From assembly GCA_002794785.1 (NCBI GenBank), contig NBBA01000010.1, positions 1,674,001 through 1,738,000 on the forward strand: DNA of 64,000 nucleotides, written 5' to 3'. The position numbers and the translations under genes are program-made. Shown in pieces: positions 34,376-43,774 of the stretch. Position 1 is the first letter of the stretch. Each line of letters opens with the position of its first letter. Below the pieces are notes generated by a model that saw only the letters and a program-made list of their open reading frames with translations, did no database searches and was not told the origin of the DNA. This DNA is from Coniferiporia sulphurascens. Its lineage: Eukaryota; Basidiomycota; Agaricomycetes; Hymenochaetales; Hymenochaetaceae.

Positions 34376-36375
34376 AGGTCCTCCATCGAGTCATCTTTGG
34401 GTCCTTCAATGGCAGCCTCAATCTGGTGGTAACACCGTTTCTTGGGGCACTGAGGGTAGGTGGCAGGATGGTCACCCTTGCAGTTGGTGCAGTAGCAAGG
34501 GTGAGGGCAGTGGTCGCCCTCAATGGCTTCAGTAGTGCAGGATGTGCACAACTTATGATGGTTACAGGTGAGGTGGCCTCCCCCACATTCAGCGCAGCAG
34601 GGCTGGGCTGGGCATCCTTTCATACCATGTCCTAGGCCCTGGCAGCACTTGCATTGGGTGAGGCTGGGGTGGAAGGGGGGGACTGAAAGTGTGAGAGAGG
34701 CTCCGAACATCCAGACCCTCGGGCGCTTAAGGAGCTGCGCCTGGATGGATCCATCAGGGTCAGAGAAGAAGAACGCCACAGGGCACCTGTCGAGGGTCGG
34801 CAGGTGTTCATTGGTGGCAGCAAAGTGGGGGTCAACCATGAAGTCGAGGAGGCGGAGCATTGGGTTGTGCCTGACTTCGGCCATGAGAGCCTTGGGGGTG
34901 ATGGTGTGGCTGTTCTGGCCAAAGAGGTAGTCCTTGCACAGCACCATGGAGATGCAGAGTGCGGACCGGGGACAGAAACGGACGGGGGTGAAGGAGTACC
35001 TCTCTGGGATCTTGTCGACCTCCAGAGAAAGGCACCTTTCATGCATATGGGCAGTGTACACCATGGAGTGCCAATTGATGATCATGTCCATGGCTGGGGT
35101 GGCAGAGGAGGGGTGCTTGGCAAACAAGGTCACTAGGTTCCCCTTTATGTTGAAGGAGGAGGCTAGGACTGTGACCTGGTCAGCAGTGGGGAGGGAGGAG
35201 AAGAACTCACAGGCTGTGGCAGTGAGGTGCATGGCTGGGAGCTGGATCTTGGACTTGAGCACAAGGTATGGTATGAGGACCAGCATTGGGTCCTTAGTGT
35301 ACATCGGGGGCAGGGGCAGGACCTGGTGTTGCTTTTTCTTCTTCTTCTTGTGGGTCACTGCCATGAAGATGGTGCCCAGAGCAGGTGCAACTGGGTTGGG
35401 GTTGGAGGCGGTAGGTGGGGCCGGGGCGGCTGCCACCTGGGCGTAGGATGTCAGTGCCACCGTAATGGGGGCCTGGGCCTTCTGGGCCTGTGGAGCGCAT
35501 GGGGCGGGCCAGTTGACAAGGGTTGAGACTTGTCGGGATATGGTGGCGACTTCCAAGGAGAGCTGTTTAACAATGTTAGTCAGCACAGCCACATCGGGCG
35601 AAATGTGTGTGGTGCCAGGGGTCCGGGTCTGGGCGGAGGGTTGTGGGGCGGTGGCGGGGGTCCTTTGATGGGGGGGAGCCAGGGCAAAGGGTTCAGGAAG
35701 GAGGATGTCTGTCCCCTTCCTGGAAAAGTTGTAGGCCATCCCCATATTGCAGAGGACATTGTGCTGGGGGTCCTTCTCATCCCTCACAACACCAGTGATT
35801 GTCTGCTGAATGTTCCATAAGAGATCACCCACAAACTGTCCAGCTGCCATATCGGTTTTGGTGGTGTTGGCGTGGTGGGTCTTCCTGTCGAAGACTTCCA
35901 GGGTGTGGGAGAGGGAGTACATGAACCCCGAGGTGTGTGGCTCAAACTGGGCTTGAGGACATGGTCAGGGGGTGTGCAGGGAAAGGCCTTCTGACAAGCG
36001 CTTATGGGTGAGTGGCAGTGAGGGGGTGTGCAGGTTCTTGAGGATGTCCTCCATTTCACATCCTTGGACTTCTTCTGAGGTGTTGGATCCTACTGAGGGG
36101 GGACAGCTGACATGTTTGAAGATGTGGGCAAACTTGTTGTTCAAGACACCAATAACAGGGGATGGGGCAAGGCAGAGTGTGTCTGGGGATGAGAGTGGGT
36201 TGCCAGGGTTGATTTGGGCAGGGGTGGGGGTTGTGCTGTGCAAAGCGGCAGCAGTAGTGCTGGTGGCTGCCCAGTTACAAGCAGCATCAGTGGCCCTGGT
36301 GGCGGCCATGCTGGCCAATGAGGACATGGGGACAGGTGGTTGATTGTGACTAGGGGTACCATGATAATCTGACAT
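34372..36375 (-). pseudogene. LINE-b ORF1: nucleic-acid-binding Gag-like protein with CCHC knuckles
   Basis: ORF1 proteins of Tad1/I-type LINEs bind the element RNA. The frame runs 668 codons from an ATG in CCCCCATG to the stop at 34372, broken once by TGA at 35965. After a variable Ala/Pro-rich N-terminus comes a conserved FMYSLSHTLEVFDRKTHHA block (about 35870-35925) and AAGQFVGDLLWN (about 35815-35850). The C-terminal half has knuckles CKCCQGLGHGMKGC and CAECGGGHLTCNHHKLC and a cysteine-rich CTNCKGDHPATYPQC (about 34440-34660), then a KKRCYHQIEAAIEG tail. The stop overlaps the start of ORF2 by ATGA. It is the most complete ORF1 in the window. Confidence 0.85.
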
Positions 36376-36432
36376 GGGGGAGTTTTAGCTGCCTGCACTA
36401 GTAGATGATGGTGGTTACTGGTCAAGAAGGAT

Positions 36433-36779
36433 GCTTCCAACAAACTGGGCAGCAGCTTGGTCAGTCTCTGCATTGGTGGCACAGTGGGTCTTCCTGTCGA
36501 AGTCTTCCAGGGCGCAGGAGAGGGTGTACATAAAGCCCAAGGTGTGCTCTTCGAACTGGGTTTGGGGGTGGGGTCAGGGGGTGTGCAGTGAGAGGTTCTC
36601 AGACAACCGCTTGTTGGTGAGTGGCAGCAAGGGAGTGTGTGGGTTCTTGAGGATGTCCTCCATTTTGTGGCCTTGAATTTTGACTGAGGCATTGGAACCT
36701 ATGGAGGGGGGATGGCTGACGTGCTCAGATGCTCAAGTGAACTCAGTGTTCGAGACTCTGATGATGGGGGATGGGGTGG
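36433..36779 (-). mobile_element. LINE-c ORF1 fragment, part 2
   Basis: A minus-strand ORF1 N-terminal segment (HTLGFMYTLSCALEDFDRK near 36490-36545) with in-frame stops. Its upstream part is at 38012-38302; the two were separated by insertion of LINE-d, which left a 12-bp duplication that matches at 11 positions. It ends where LINE-b begins. Confidence 0.75.
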
Positions 36780-38011
36780 GGTGCTCGACCTTCCGCCCCT
36801 GGATTCGGTGCATTTGGCTAGCCAAGATCCCCCTTCCAGCCCACCACTCAGAGTGGGCTGATGAAAACCGTATTCCAGTTCTGCGGTGTTGGCTTTGGCT
36901 GATGGGGCACCTAAACCGCCTCTCTGACAGGACCTCAGGTGCCATCCACCTGGCTTTTGCCATGATGGAGCTTGAGGGCCACCCTACTGATGAGGATATG
37001 GACCTGGACCTCCTTAGGGAATACATGTGTCATATGCTCAGACCCCATACCTGTTAAGCTCAACGGTTACGTGGTGATCAACGTCGGGGCTTCCTGATCG
37101 TCGGGGCTGATGGTACAGCAACGGGGCTTCCTAGATGTCATAAGTCGAAGGTGATCGTCGGTGGGGCTTCCTGATCGGCGATGTGGGCACGGTAGGCTTC
37201 TTATAGCGAGTCGGGTTACGACGAAGCGACTAATGGCCAAATGGCGCACAGTAGACTGGTGGTAGCAGATAATGGGCTTGTATGAACAAAGAGCACAAGC
37301 TTAGGGCTTGTGCTACTGAAGTTACATGCTTATATGCTATTCTATGTGTTTGCTACTGTAGTGACTTGGTTAGGTATGTTTACCAGACTATGGAAGGTCA
37401 TGGAAACTCAAGGAATGCCTTGGTAATACAAGTGCGGTGATCAGTAAGCAAAGCTCGTCATGATGGTGCGTTAAGGTGTCATCATGGCGTCTTATGGCGC
37501 AAGGTAAATAAGGATGAGTAAGGCAGAGAAATGGGGGAGGTGCGCTGACTGATGATGATGAATAGGAAGTGAGTCAGCGCATTAGAGGAAAGTAAAGGAA
37601 AATTGTAACAATACCCAGGACTTGGACCCAGCTCTCTTGGAGCTTTCAGGTGTGCTCCCACCCTTTCTCTCTGATCTGTGACTGCCTTTCAGACTCCTCA
37701 CTGTATGTCTCGGCAGGCGCTCTCGCCCTCCCTTTCTCCATTCTAAGCTTCTTCCTTAAACCTGCCCTTACCTGTTGGTTTAGTTGTAGCGATATGTACT
37801 CCTCCCTCCTCCTTTTGGTGTCTCACTAATAGGGGACCTCCACACTCCGGCACCCTTTGGGGAGCAGGTCCCCCGCCCAGTTTCGTGCGTTGTGTGATGA
37901 CAGGCGCCTCCATTGTTATGTAGTTAGGGCCCCCCCGAAAGGGGGGCAGCTTGTAATTAGGTAATACTGCAGGAATAGTAATAATAAATAAATAAATAAA
38001 TAAATAAAACA
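36779..38011 (+). mobile_element. LINE-d: 5'-truncated LINE inserted in LINE-c, carrying LTR1-F
   Basis: It holds the C-terminal part of ORF2 (STFRPWIRCIWLAKIPL..., HHSEWADENRIPVLR, HLNRLSDRTSGAIHLAF), is interrupted by LTR1-F, resumes at 37616, and ends with 3' UTR, hairpin (37929-37947) and an (AATA)n tail. Flanking sequences GGGGATGGGGTG (36767-36778) and GGTGATGGGGTG (38012-38023) are the likely target duplication. Confidence 0.85.
37052..37610 (-). repeat. Solo LTR1-F in LINE-d
   Basis: A complete 559-bp LTR with perfect duplications ATACC (37047-37051 and 37611-37615), inserted in the LINE ORF2 C-terminus. Confidence 0.95.
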
Positions 38012-38302
38012 GGTGATGGGGTGAGGCGGAGGGCGTCTGGAGACAAGGCCGGGATGCCTGGGTCAATTTGGGTGGGGGAGGGGGTCATGCCACATAGGGT
38101 GGCAGTGGTGGTGCCAGTGGCCACCCAGTTGGTGGTGGCTCTGGCAGCCCAGTCGGCATCGGTGTTGGCCGATGAGGGTGGTGGTGGGGGGGGGGGGGGG
38201 TTTAGTATGATGGAGAGCATTCCTGTAATCACTGGGGTTCAACATGGGGGAGTTTTAGCTGCCTGCACGAGTCAATGGTGGTGGTTACTGGTCAAGAAGG
38301 AT
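38012..38302 (-). mobile_element. LINE-c 5' end: 5' UTR and ORF1 start
   Basis: On the minus strand it begins ATCCTTCTTGACC at 38302, the same 5' end as LINE-b, followed by CCCCCATG. A run of twelve C (shown as G) near 38190-38201 and a frame change interrupt the ORF. It continues at 36779 beyond LINE-d. Confidence 0.75.
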
Positions 38303-38592
38303 GGCAGATGTGAGTGGGAATCATCCTCACCGAGTTATCCCCTCAATGCAACGTTATTGTCGGGTTGCATACCCTCTGGTGAGCCCTAGAGCCCCTCTTG
38401 CATCTTTGAAACCGCCATTACAGCAACTGGACAACCAGTGAGCGCACACTCTGGAGGACCAATGTGCAGATGGTAGCCTTCTCTCATATCGACCCAGTAG
38501 TATACCAGACCAGAGTATGGGTTGCTGCAACAAACCCCTAGATGACCCCCAGTGAAAACCAGAGATGGTGGTGGTAAGAGGACAAGAAGGAT
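38303..38592 (-). repeat. R5 repeat, copy 1
   Basis: On the minus strand it begins ATCCTTCTTGTCCTCTTACC, the same start as R5 copies at 40167 and 53457. The first bases resemble the LINE 5' end (ATCCTTCTTGACC), so R5 may be the 5' UTR of a related LINE subfamily. It cuts the ORF2 of LINE-e. Confidence 0.6.
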
Positions 38593-39770
38593 GGCCGTTT
38601 TCCCTGAAGAAGTTGTCCAGAGGTTGTGCTCTGCAATCTTCTTCTCAGGTTGAGTCAAGGTCGGACCATGAGTGGTGGCAACGGTTGAAGTCACCAGCCA
38701 CTGTGAGGGTGGAGGCGAGAGCCGGAGGTAGAGAGAAAAGAAAGGTCTCACTTGGGTGCCCCAGTCTGGCTTCCGCCCAATCGGGAGGCAACATACCATA
38801 GTAGTTGCACACCCTAACCAGGAGGTTGCCACGGATCTCCACAGTCAGGATGTCGGTTCTGCTAGAGGCAGGGCTGACTACTGACCATGAAGACTGGGGG
38901 AGGATCCTTGAGACATAGGTGACCACCCTGGGTTGGGTGGCAGGAGGGAGTACAGGTACGAATCTGGGGATTGTCAGTACATTGAATACTGGGTCCCTGT
39001 CTGGGTTGGTGAGGGAGGGTTGTAGCCCAATTTGATACCACAGCGGCTCCTGGATCAGAATCAGGTGAGGGGGGGAGGGTTCATCTGTAAGGATGGGAAT
39101 TAAGGAATGAATCACCACAAGTGAGTGGGTGGTGTTCCACTGGAGTACACAAATTTGTGCACTCATAGGTCCTCCTCCATGAAGGTGCTGGTATCCCCTT
39201 CTTCCTGGAGGGCGGAGTCGATGGTGCAGAAGCGCTTCTTCTTCAGGCAGGTGGGAAGGGTGGCGGGGTGGTCACTCTGGCAGTTAGTGCAGTGGCGTGG
39301 GTGGGGGCAGGCATCTCCTTCAACTGCATCATTTGCACAGTATGTGCACAACTTACAATGATTGGCCGTTAAGTGCTGTCCAGCACATTCGGTGCAATGG
39401 GCCTGGGCTTGGCAGCCTTTCTTTCCATGGCCGAGTCCTTGGCAGTGCTCACATTGGGTGAGGCTGGGGCGGACCGGTGGGACTGAAAGGCAGAGGGAGG
39501 ACCTGAATAGGTACACCTGGTTCCTCTTGAGGAGGTGAGCACAGGTTTGGCCATCTGGATCGACAAAGGTGAAGGATACCAGGCAAGTCTTCGGTAGAGG
39601 AAACTTCTCCAGTAGCATTGCATAGTGTGGTGCCACCATGAAGTTGAGGTGGCAGAGGGAGGAGTTTTGTCGGACCTCCTCAAGGAGTGTCACTTTGGTG
39701 ATTGGGTGGGGGTTCTGCCTGAAGAAGACGTCCGTGCAGGGCACCATGGAGATGTGCAGCATCGATCTGG
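38593..39770 (-). mobile_element. LINE-e: ORF1 C-terminus and ORF2 endonuclease fragment
   Basis: ORF1 (39163-39762) keeps CEHCQGLGHGKKGC, CTECAGQHLTANHC and CTNCQSDHPATLPTC and ends EEDL. The ATGA overlap at 39163-39166 leads into ORF2 (MSAQICVLQWNTTHS..., VAGDFNRCHHSW), which runs to about 38645 before a frame change, then R5 interrupts. It belongs to a more divergent subfamily than LINE-b. It meets plus-strand LINE-f head to head at about 39770. Confidence 0.82.
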
Positions 39771-40166
39771 GGCTCCTTCTCCGACCCCAACGGATCCATC
39801 TGGGTGCAGCTCCTTAAGCACCTGAGGGTTTGGATGTTCAGTGCCTCCCTCTCTCTTTTGGTCCCCCCCTTCCGCCCCAGCCTCACTCAATGCGAGCGCT
39901 GCCAGGGCCTAGGACATGGGACGAGAGGATGCCGAGCCCAGCCTTGCCGCACCGAATGTGGGGGAGGCCACCTCACCTGTAGCCACCATAAGTCATGTGC
40001 AGCCTGCACTACTGAAGCCATTGAGGGCGACCACTGCCCTCATCCTCGCTACTGCACCAACTGCAAGGGCAACCACCCCGCCACCTACCCTCAGTGCCCC
40101 AAGAAATGGCATTACTGCCAGATTGAGGCCACCATTGAAGGACCCAAAGATGAACTGATGGAGGAC
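39771..40166 (+). mobile_element. LINE-f: ORF1 C-terminal fragment
   Basis: A plus-strand piece with FRPSLTQCERCQGLGHG, CRTECGGGHLTCSHHKSC and CTNCKGNHPATYPQC, ending in MEDQ where R5 copy 2 starts. It is close to LINE-b in sequence and not the same subfamily as its inverted neighbour LINE-e. Confidence 0.8.
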
Positions 40167-40368
40167 CAATGCATCCTTCTTGTCCTCTTACCACCACCAT
40201 CTCTGGTTTTCACTGGGGGTCATCTGGGGGTCATCTGGGGTACATTGCAGCTACCCAACCTTGTCTGGACTCTCTGGGACTGGGCATCGTACAAGAGAAG
40301 GTTCCGACTCACCCTAGTGTGCTGGGGATGGTCATTGGTCACCATAATGCAGCAGGAAACGGGTGTGG
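40167..40368 (+). repeat. R5 repeat, copy 2, cut by chromovirus copy 2
   Basis: It starts with ATCCTTCTTGTCCTCTTACC at about 40167. The 3' LTR of chromovirus copy 2 begins at 40369. Confidence 0.6.
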
Positions 40369-41489
40369 TGTTAAGCTCAGCTGGATGTGGGTGATTGATG
40401 ATAGGGCTTCCTGAAGTCGGTTAACTGAGTGGGTGGCATCGGTGCTTCCTGATGCCGTTAACAAGGTTGATTGATGAAGGGGCTTCCTGATCAATGATGT
40501 TATGTGAGGTCTTCTTTAGAGTCAGGTTACGACAAAGTAGCTGATGATGAGGTAAAGCACACCGAGATTGGTGAGGCACATATAATGGGCTTGTATGAAC
40601 AAAGAGCACAAGCTTAGGGCTTGTGCAATCTACATTACATGCTTATATGCTACTCTATGTGTTTGCTACTGTTTGTAGTACTCGATGGTGGTGGTTGACT
40701 ATGGAAGGTCAAGGAAGTCCATGGAACATACATTGTTACAGTTTTCCTTACAGTCTCCTTATTGCGCTGACTCATTTCCTATTCGTCATCACCAATCAGT
40801 GCAACTCCCCCATTTCTCTTCCTTATTCATCCTTATTTACCTTACACCATAAGATGCCATGATGATGCCATATCGCACCATCATGACATGCTTTGCTTAC
40901 TGATGCCTCAATGTGTATTACCAAGACCTTCCTTGGGTTTCCATGACCTTCCATAGCCATGTAAACAACCCTACACATGACCCTACAGTAGCAAACACAT
41001 AGAGTAGCATATAAGCATGTAACATAGACTGCACAAGCCCTAAGCTTGTGCTCTTAGTTCATACAAGCCCATTATATGTGCCTCACCAATCTTGGTGTGC
41101 TTTACCTCATCATCTGGCACTTCATTGTAACCCGACTCCTCTAAGAAGCCTACCGCGTCCACATCGCCGATCAGGAACCCCCATCGACAATCCTCCTCGA
41201 CTTATGACATCTAGGAAGCCCTGTTGCTGTAACCACCAGCCTCAATGATCAGGAAGCCCTGACATCGATCACCATGTAACCATTGAGCTTAACATACATG
41301 AGTAAGCAAAGCACATCATGATGATAGCGTATGGTGTCATCCTGGTGTCTTATGGTGCAATGAGTAAGGATGATGTGATAAGGCATCATCATGGCACAAT
41401 AGAGAGAAATGGGGGAGTTACGCTGACTGGTGATGACAAAGAGGAAGTGAGTCAGCATAAATAAGGAAAAACAAAGGAAAAACATAACA
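40369..41489 (-). repeat. LTR1-G, 3' LTR of chromovirus copy 2, split by LTR1-H
   Basis: Two parts, 40369-40733 and 41300-41489, total 555 bp. It lies next to the purine-rich GGGAGGCAA (minus strand, near 41490). It is the most diverged member of the family in the window. Confidence 0.92.
40734..41294 (+). repeat. Solo LTR1-H nested in LTR1-G
   Basis: A complete 561-bp LTR in the orientation opposite to its host LTR, with perfect duplications TACAT (40729-40733 and 41295-41299). Confidence 0.95.
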
Positions 41490-42417
41490 TTGCCTCCCTG
41501 TTAGGATCGACAAGTCACCAAATTGTCAAAAATAAAAAATGAAAGAAGAGTGAGAGGAAATAAAATGAGACACAAAGGGGAAATAAGTGAAAGCCCCAGG
41601 TTTACAAAAAAGCTGGATTAGTAGGTCTTTAAGTGTAATACTAATCTCACCGCAGGGTCTGTTACTGCACCCTTTGGTACCTAATTCAACCGCCCCCCCA
41701 GGATTAATGGTATAATGTCAGAGACAGGGTGACAGGGAAAAATGGGTGCAAGAATGATCCCTAGCCTTAGGGTGAGGAGCCATAGACACCTATAGTGGCC
41801 AAGTAAAGGCCAATAAACAATAAGGAAAAGGCAAGCTGCCAACAAGGACAATAACAAGCAGAGAAATGGGCATCAAGAATGAAAAGGAAAACACACCAGT
41901 GGGCCTTTTAAGGTCATGCCCAGGAGTTAGTAGTTTAGGGTTGTTGCTGTTAAGCCTACTGATTAGGTAAGGCTTAATAAGCGATCGGCGGGGATCGACT
42001 GAGCAATACGAGGTAGAGACAAGATGACAATTGAGCAAGGGTTTCCCCAAGGACTAGTGGATGGGTAGACTGGTGACTGGTGACTTAATATCCCACAGAG
42101 GAGATAGTAGACAAGTAGGCTCTATTGAATGAAGAGCACAAGCTTAGGGCTTAGTGCTCTGAAAGCGAGTTCTTATATACATGTGTAGAAACCTATGGAA
42201 CATAATGGAATGCTGACTGAGCAAAGACAAAGGTCAGCAGCATGGAAGGGAATAGAAACTGGTAGAAGAGTCTGACTGATCATGAGACTAGGATCAGTCA
42301 GCATACAAGTAGAATTAGTCAGCAAAGATGACTAATGCTGATAAAGGCGATGAATAAGGGAAATTTGTAACAGTTGTGGACCAACACTAGTTTAATGTCA
42401 TTGCAGACTAGAATCCC
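41490..42417 (-). other. 3' noncoding region of chromovirus copy 2 with inserted LTR2-A
   Basis: Outside LTR2-A it aligns with 3910-4402 of copy 1, including the purine-rich tract next to the LTR. No ORF is supported. Confidence 0.75.
41948..42372 (-). repeat. Solo LTR2-A
   Basis: A 425-bp LTR of a second family (minus strand: TGTTACAAATTTCCC to GGCTTAACA). Flanks are GTTGC (41943-41947) and GTTGT (42373-42377), a 5-bp duplication with one change. Copy 1 has the empty site. Confidence 0.9.
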
Positions 42418-43738
42418 CTAGTTGGAGTGGTCATCATTGTTGGACCCCATGTCGACTTCCTTGTTCATCCGATCATCCCACTGTTCCTTGTTTGTGTGGT
42501 TCTTGTGGATTTGTACAACAATGTCGTTGATGTACATTTGTGCAAGGATGCAGGCCCCTCTTGAGATAGGTGGGTTGGGGGTTAGTGGTGGCTGATTTTT
42601 GTCAGTTACCGGGGGTCGGTTATCGTCTATCCTCCATTCCATGTTGGGGCAATCCTGTGGGAGGTGTTCAGGGGTGGGGGTATCGCACCAGGGGCAGATA
42701 GACTGCGCACACTGGTAGGTGTTGTGCGTAGTACTGCCATAGGCGAAGCAGGGTGTATGCGAGGATGACAAGGACGATGACAGTGTCGAGTTGGGTGGTG
42801 GTACTGGGAGGGGTTCTGTCTGTGTTGATGCAGATTGGCGACAGATGACAACAGGAGTTGGTGGAGCAGTGGGTATGAGAGGAGGGTTTGTTGGGGGTCG
42901 GTACAGGTGTGCCTGAGGATGGAGGCCAAGGATGGCTGTGTGGATGCCTTCCTCCTCGAGGGACTCATAATCTGTATTTCTGAGGATTCTGAGATTGTCG
43001 ACTAGGAGATTAATGCAGGACTCAGGGTTTTCCATCAGTTCCTGTGCATGCCATGTGATGCGTTGCATGTCCTCCACTGCCCTGAGATGGTTTCTCATCC
43101 TGCTAATTTGTTGAACCTGGGGGTGTGACGCCAGGATCTGGTTGACATCCGGCTCAAGGTCTGCTGAGGCAAGGACTTGTTGGAGGATTGTTTGTGCTGG
43201 TAGGGGTGTAAGGTGGTGGGGTTGTGTCGGAAGTTGGTGGTGAATAAGTCGGGACCATTGTTGTTGGTGGCAGTACTCAGCGGCAGTGTTCAACAAGTTG
43301 GGCCTGGAGTGCGAGTTCATGGTGAATCATGGCCTGGTCATGCAACTCGGCAAAGTGAGGGAGTAGGTCAACAGTGGGTGGGTTGGTGCGACTTAGCTCA
43401 GTTTCCGCTTGCTCAATTTCAAACTCCATGTTTGATATGTGGGTGGCATGTGGGAAGTCTGCAGGGAAAGTGTGCTGGATCTGGTCGAGGACGTCCTGTC
43501 AGGTAGGAGGGGCTCGGCAGGGTTGGTACTCATGGTGGTGGATGGTTGGTGGGGTTTGTATTGGTAGTGGCGGAGTAGTGGGTCGAGGGTGGATAGTAGG
43601 GAGATGGAGGCGAGGGGAGTGACAAGGTCAGGGTCGGGTTGTGATGGCTAGGGCATAGATGAAGATGAAGAGGCTGCTGGGTATGACAATGGCAAGGTAC
43701 CAGAGGTGGTTGTGGGTGGTGATGTAGGTGGTGGTCAT
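42418..43738 (-). pseudogene. Third ORF of chromovirus copy 2
   Basis: The ATG at 43738 opens a short N-terminal segment with the same hydrophobic stretch as copy 1 (WYLAIVIPSSLFIFIYALAI), followed by a TGA. The rest reads in pieces, with a long open part from 43320 to 42418 containing WHAQELMENPE, a proline-rich linker and two knuckles (CFAYGSTTHNTYQC, whose second Cys is replaced by Tyr, and CPWCDTPTPEHLPQDC). The C-terminus GSNNDDHSN is identical to copy 1. Retention of the N-terminal segment, knuckles and tail in both copies supports one protein of about 430-440 residues. Confidence 0.75.
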
Positions 43739-43774
43739 GTAAGGGAGAGAGGTAGTAAAGTGGATGGGGAGGAA

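Larger units (their letters stand above)
33371..36432 (-). mobile_element. LINE-b: Tad1-like LINE with apparent complete 5' end, 3' part missing
   Basis: Reading leftward it has a short 5' UTR beginning ATCCTTCTTGACC (36432), ORF1, the ATGA overlap at 34372-34375, and ORF2 through the endonuclease to the start of the RT region, where it stops at the tail of LINE-a. It lies inside ORF1 of another minus-strand LINE (LINE-c). Confidence 0.85.

Noticed and set aside
34372..35840. Long plus-strand frames (for example 34804-35446) opposite LINE-b ORF1
   Set aside because: They are antisense to a clearly conserved ORF1, reflect GC-rich codon bias and have no motif.
39163..40166. Twin-priming (5' inversion) of a single LINE insertion
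   Set aside because: The two inverted pieces cover the same ORF1 region and belong to different subfamilies, so they do not come from one RNA.
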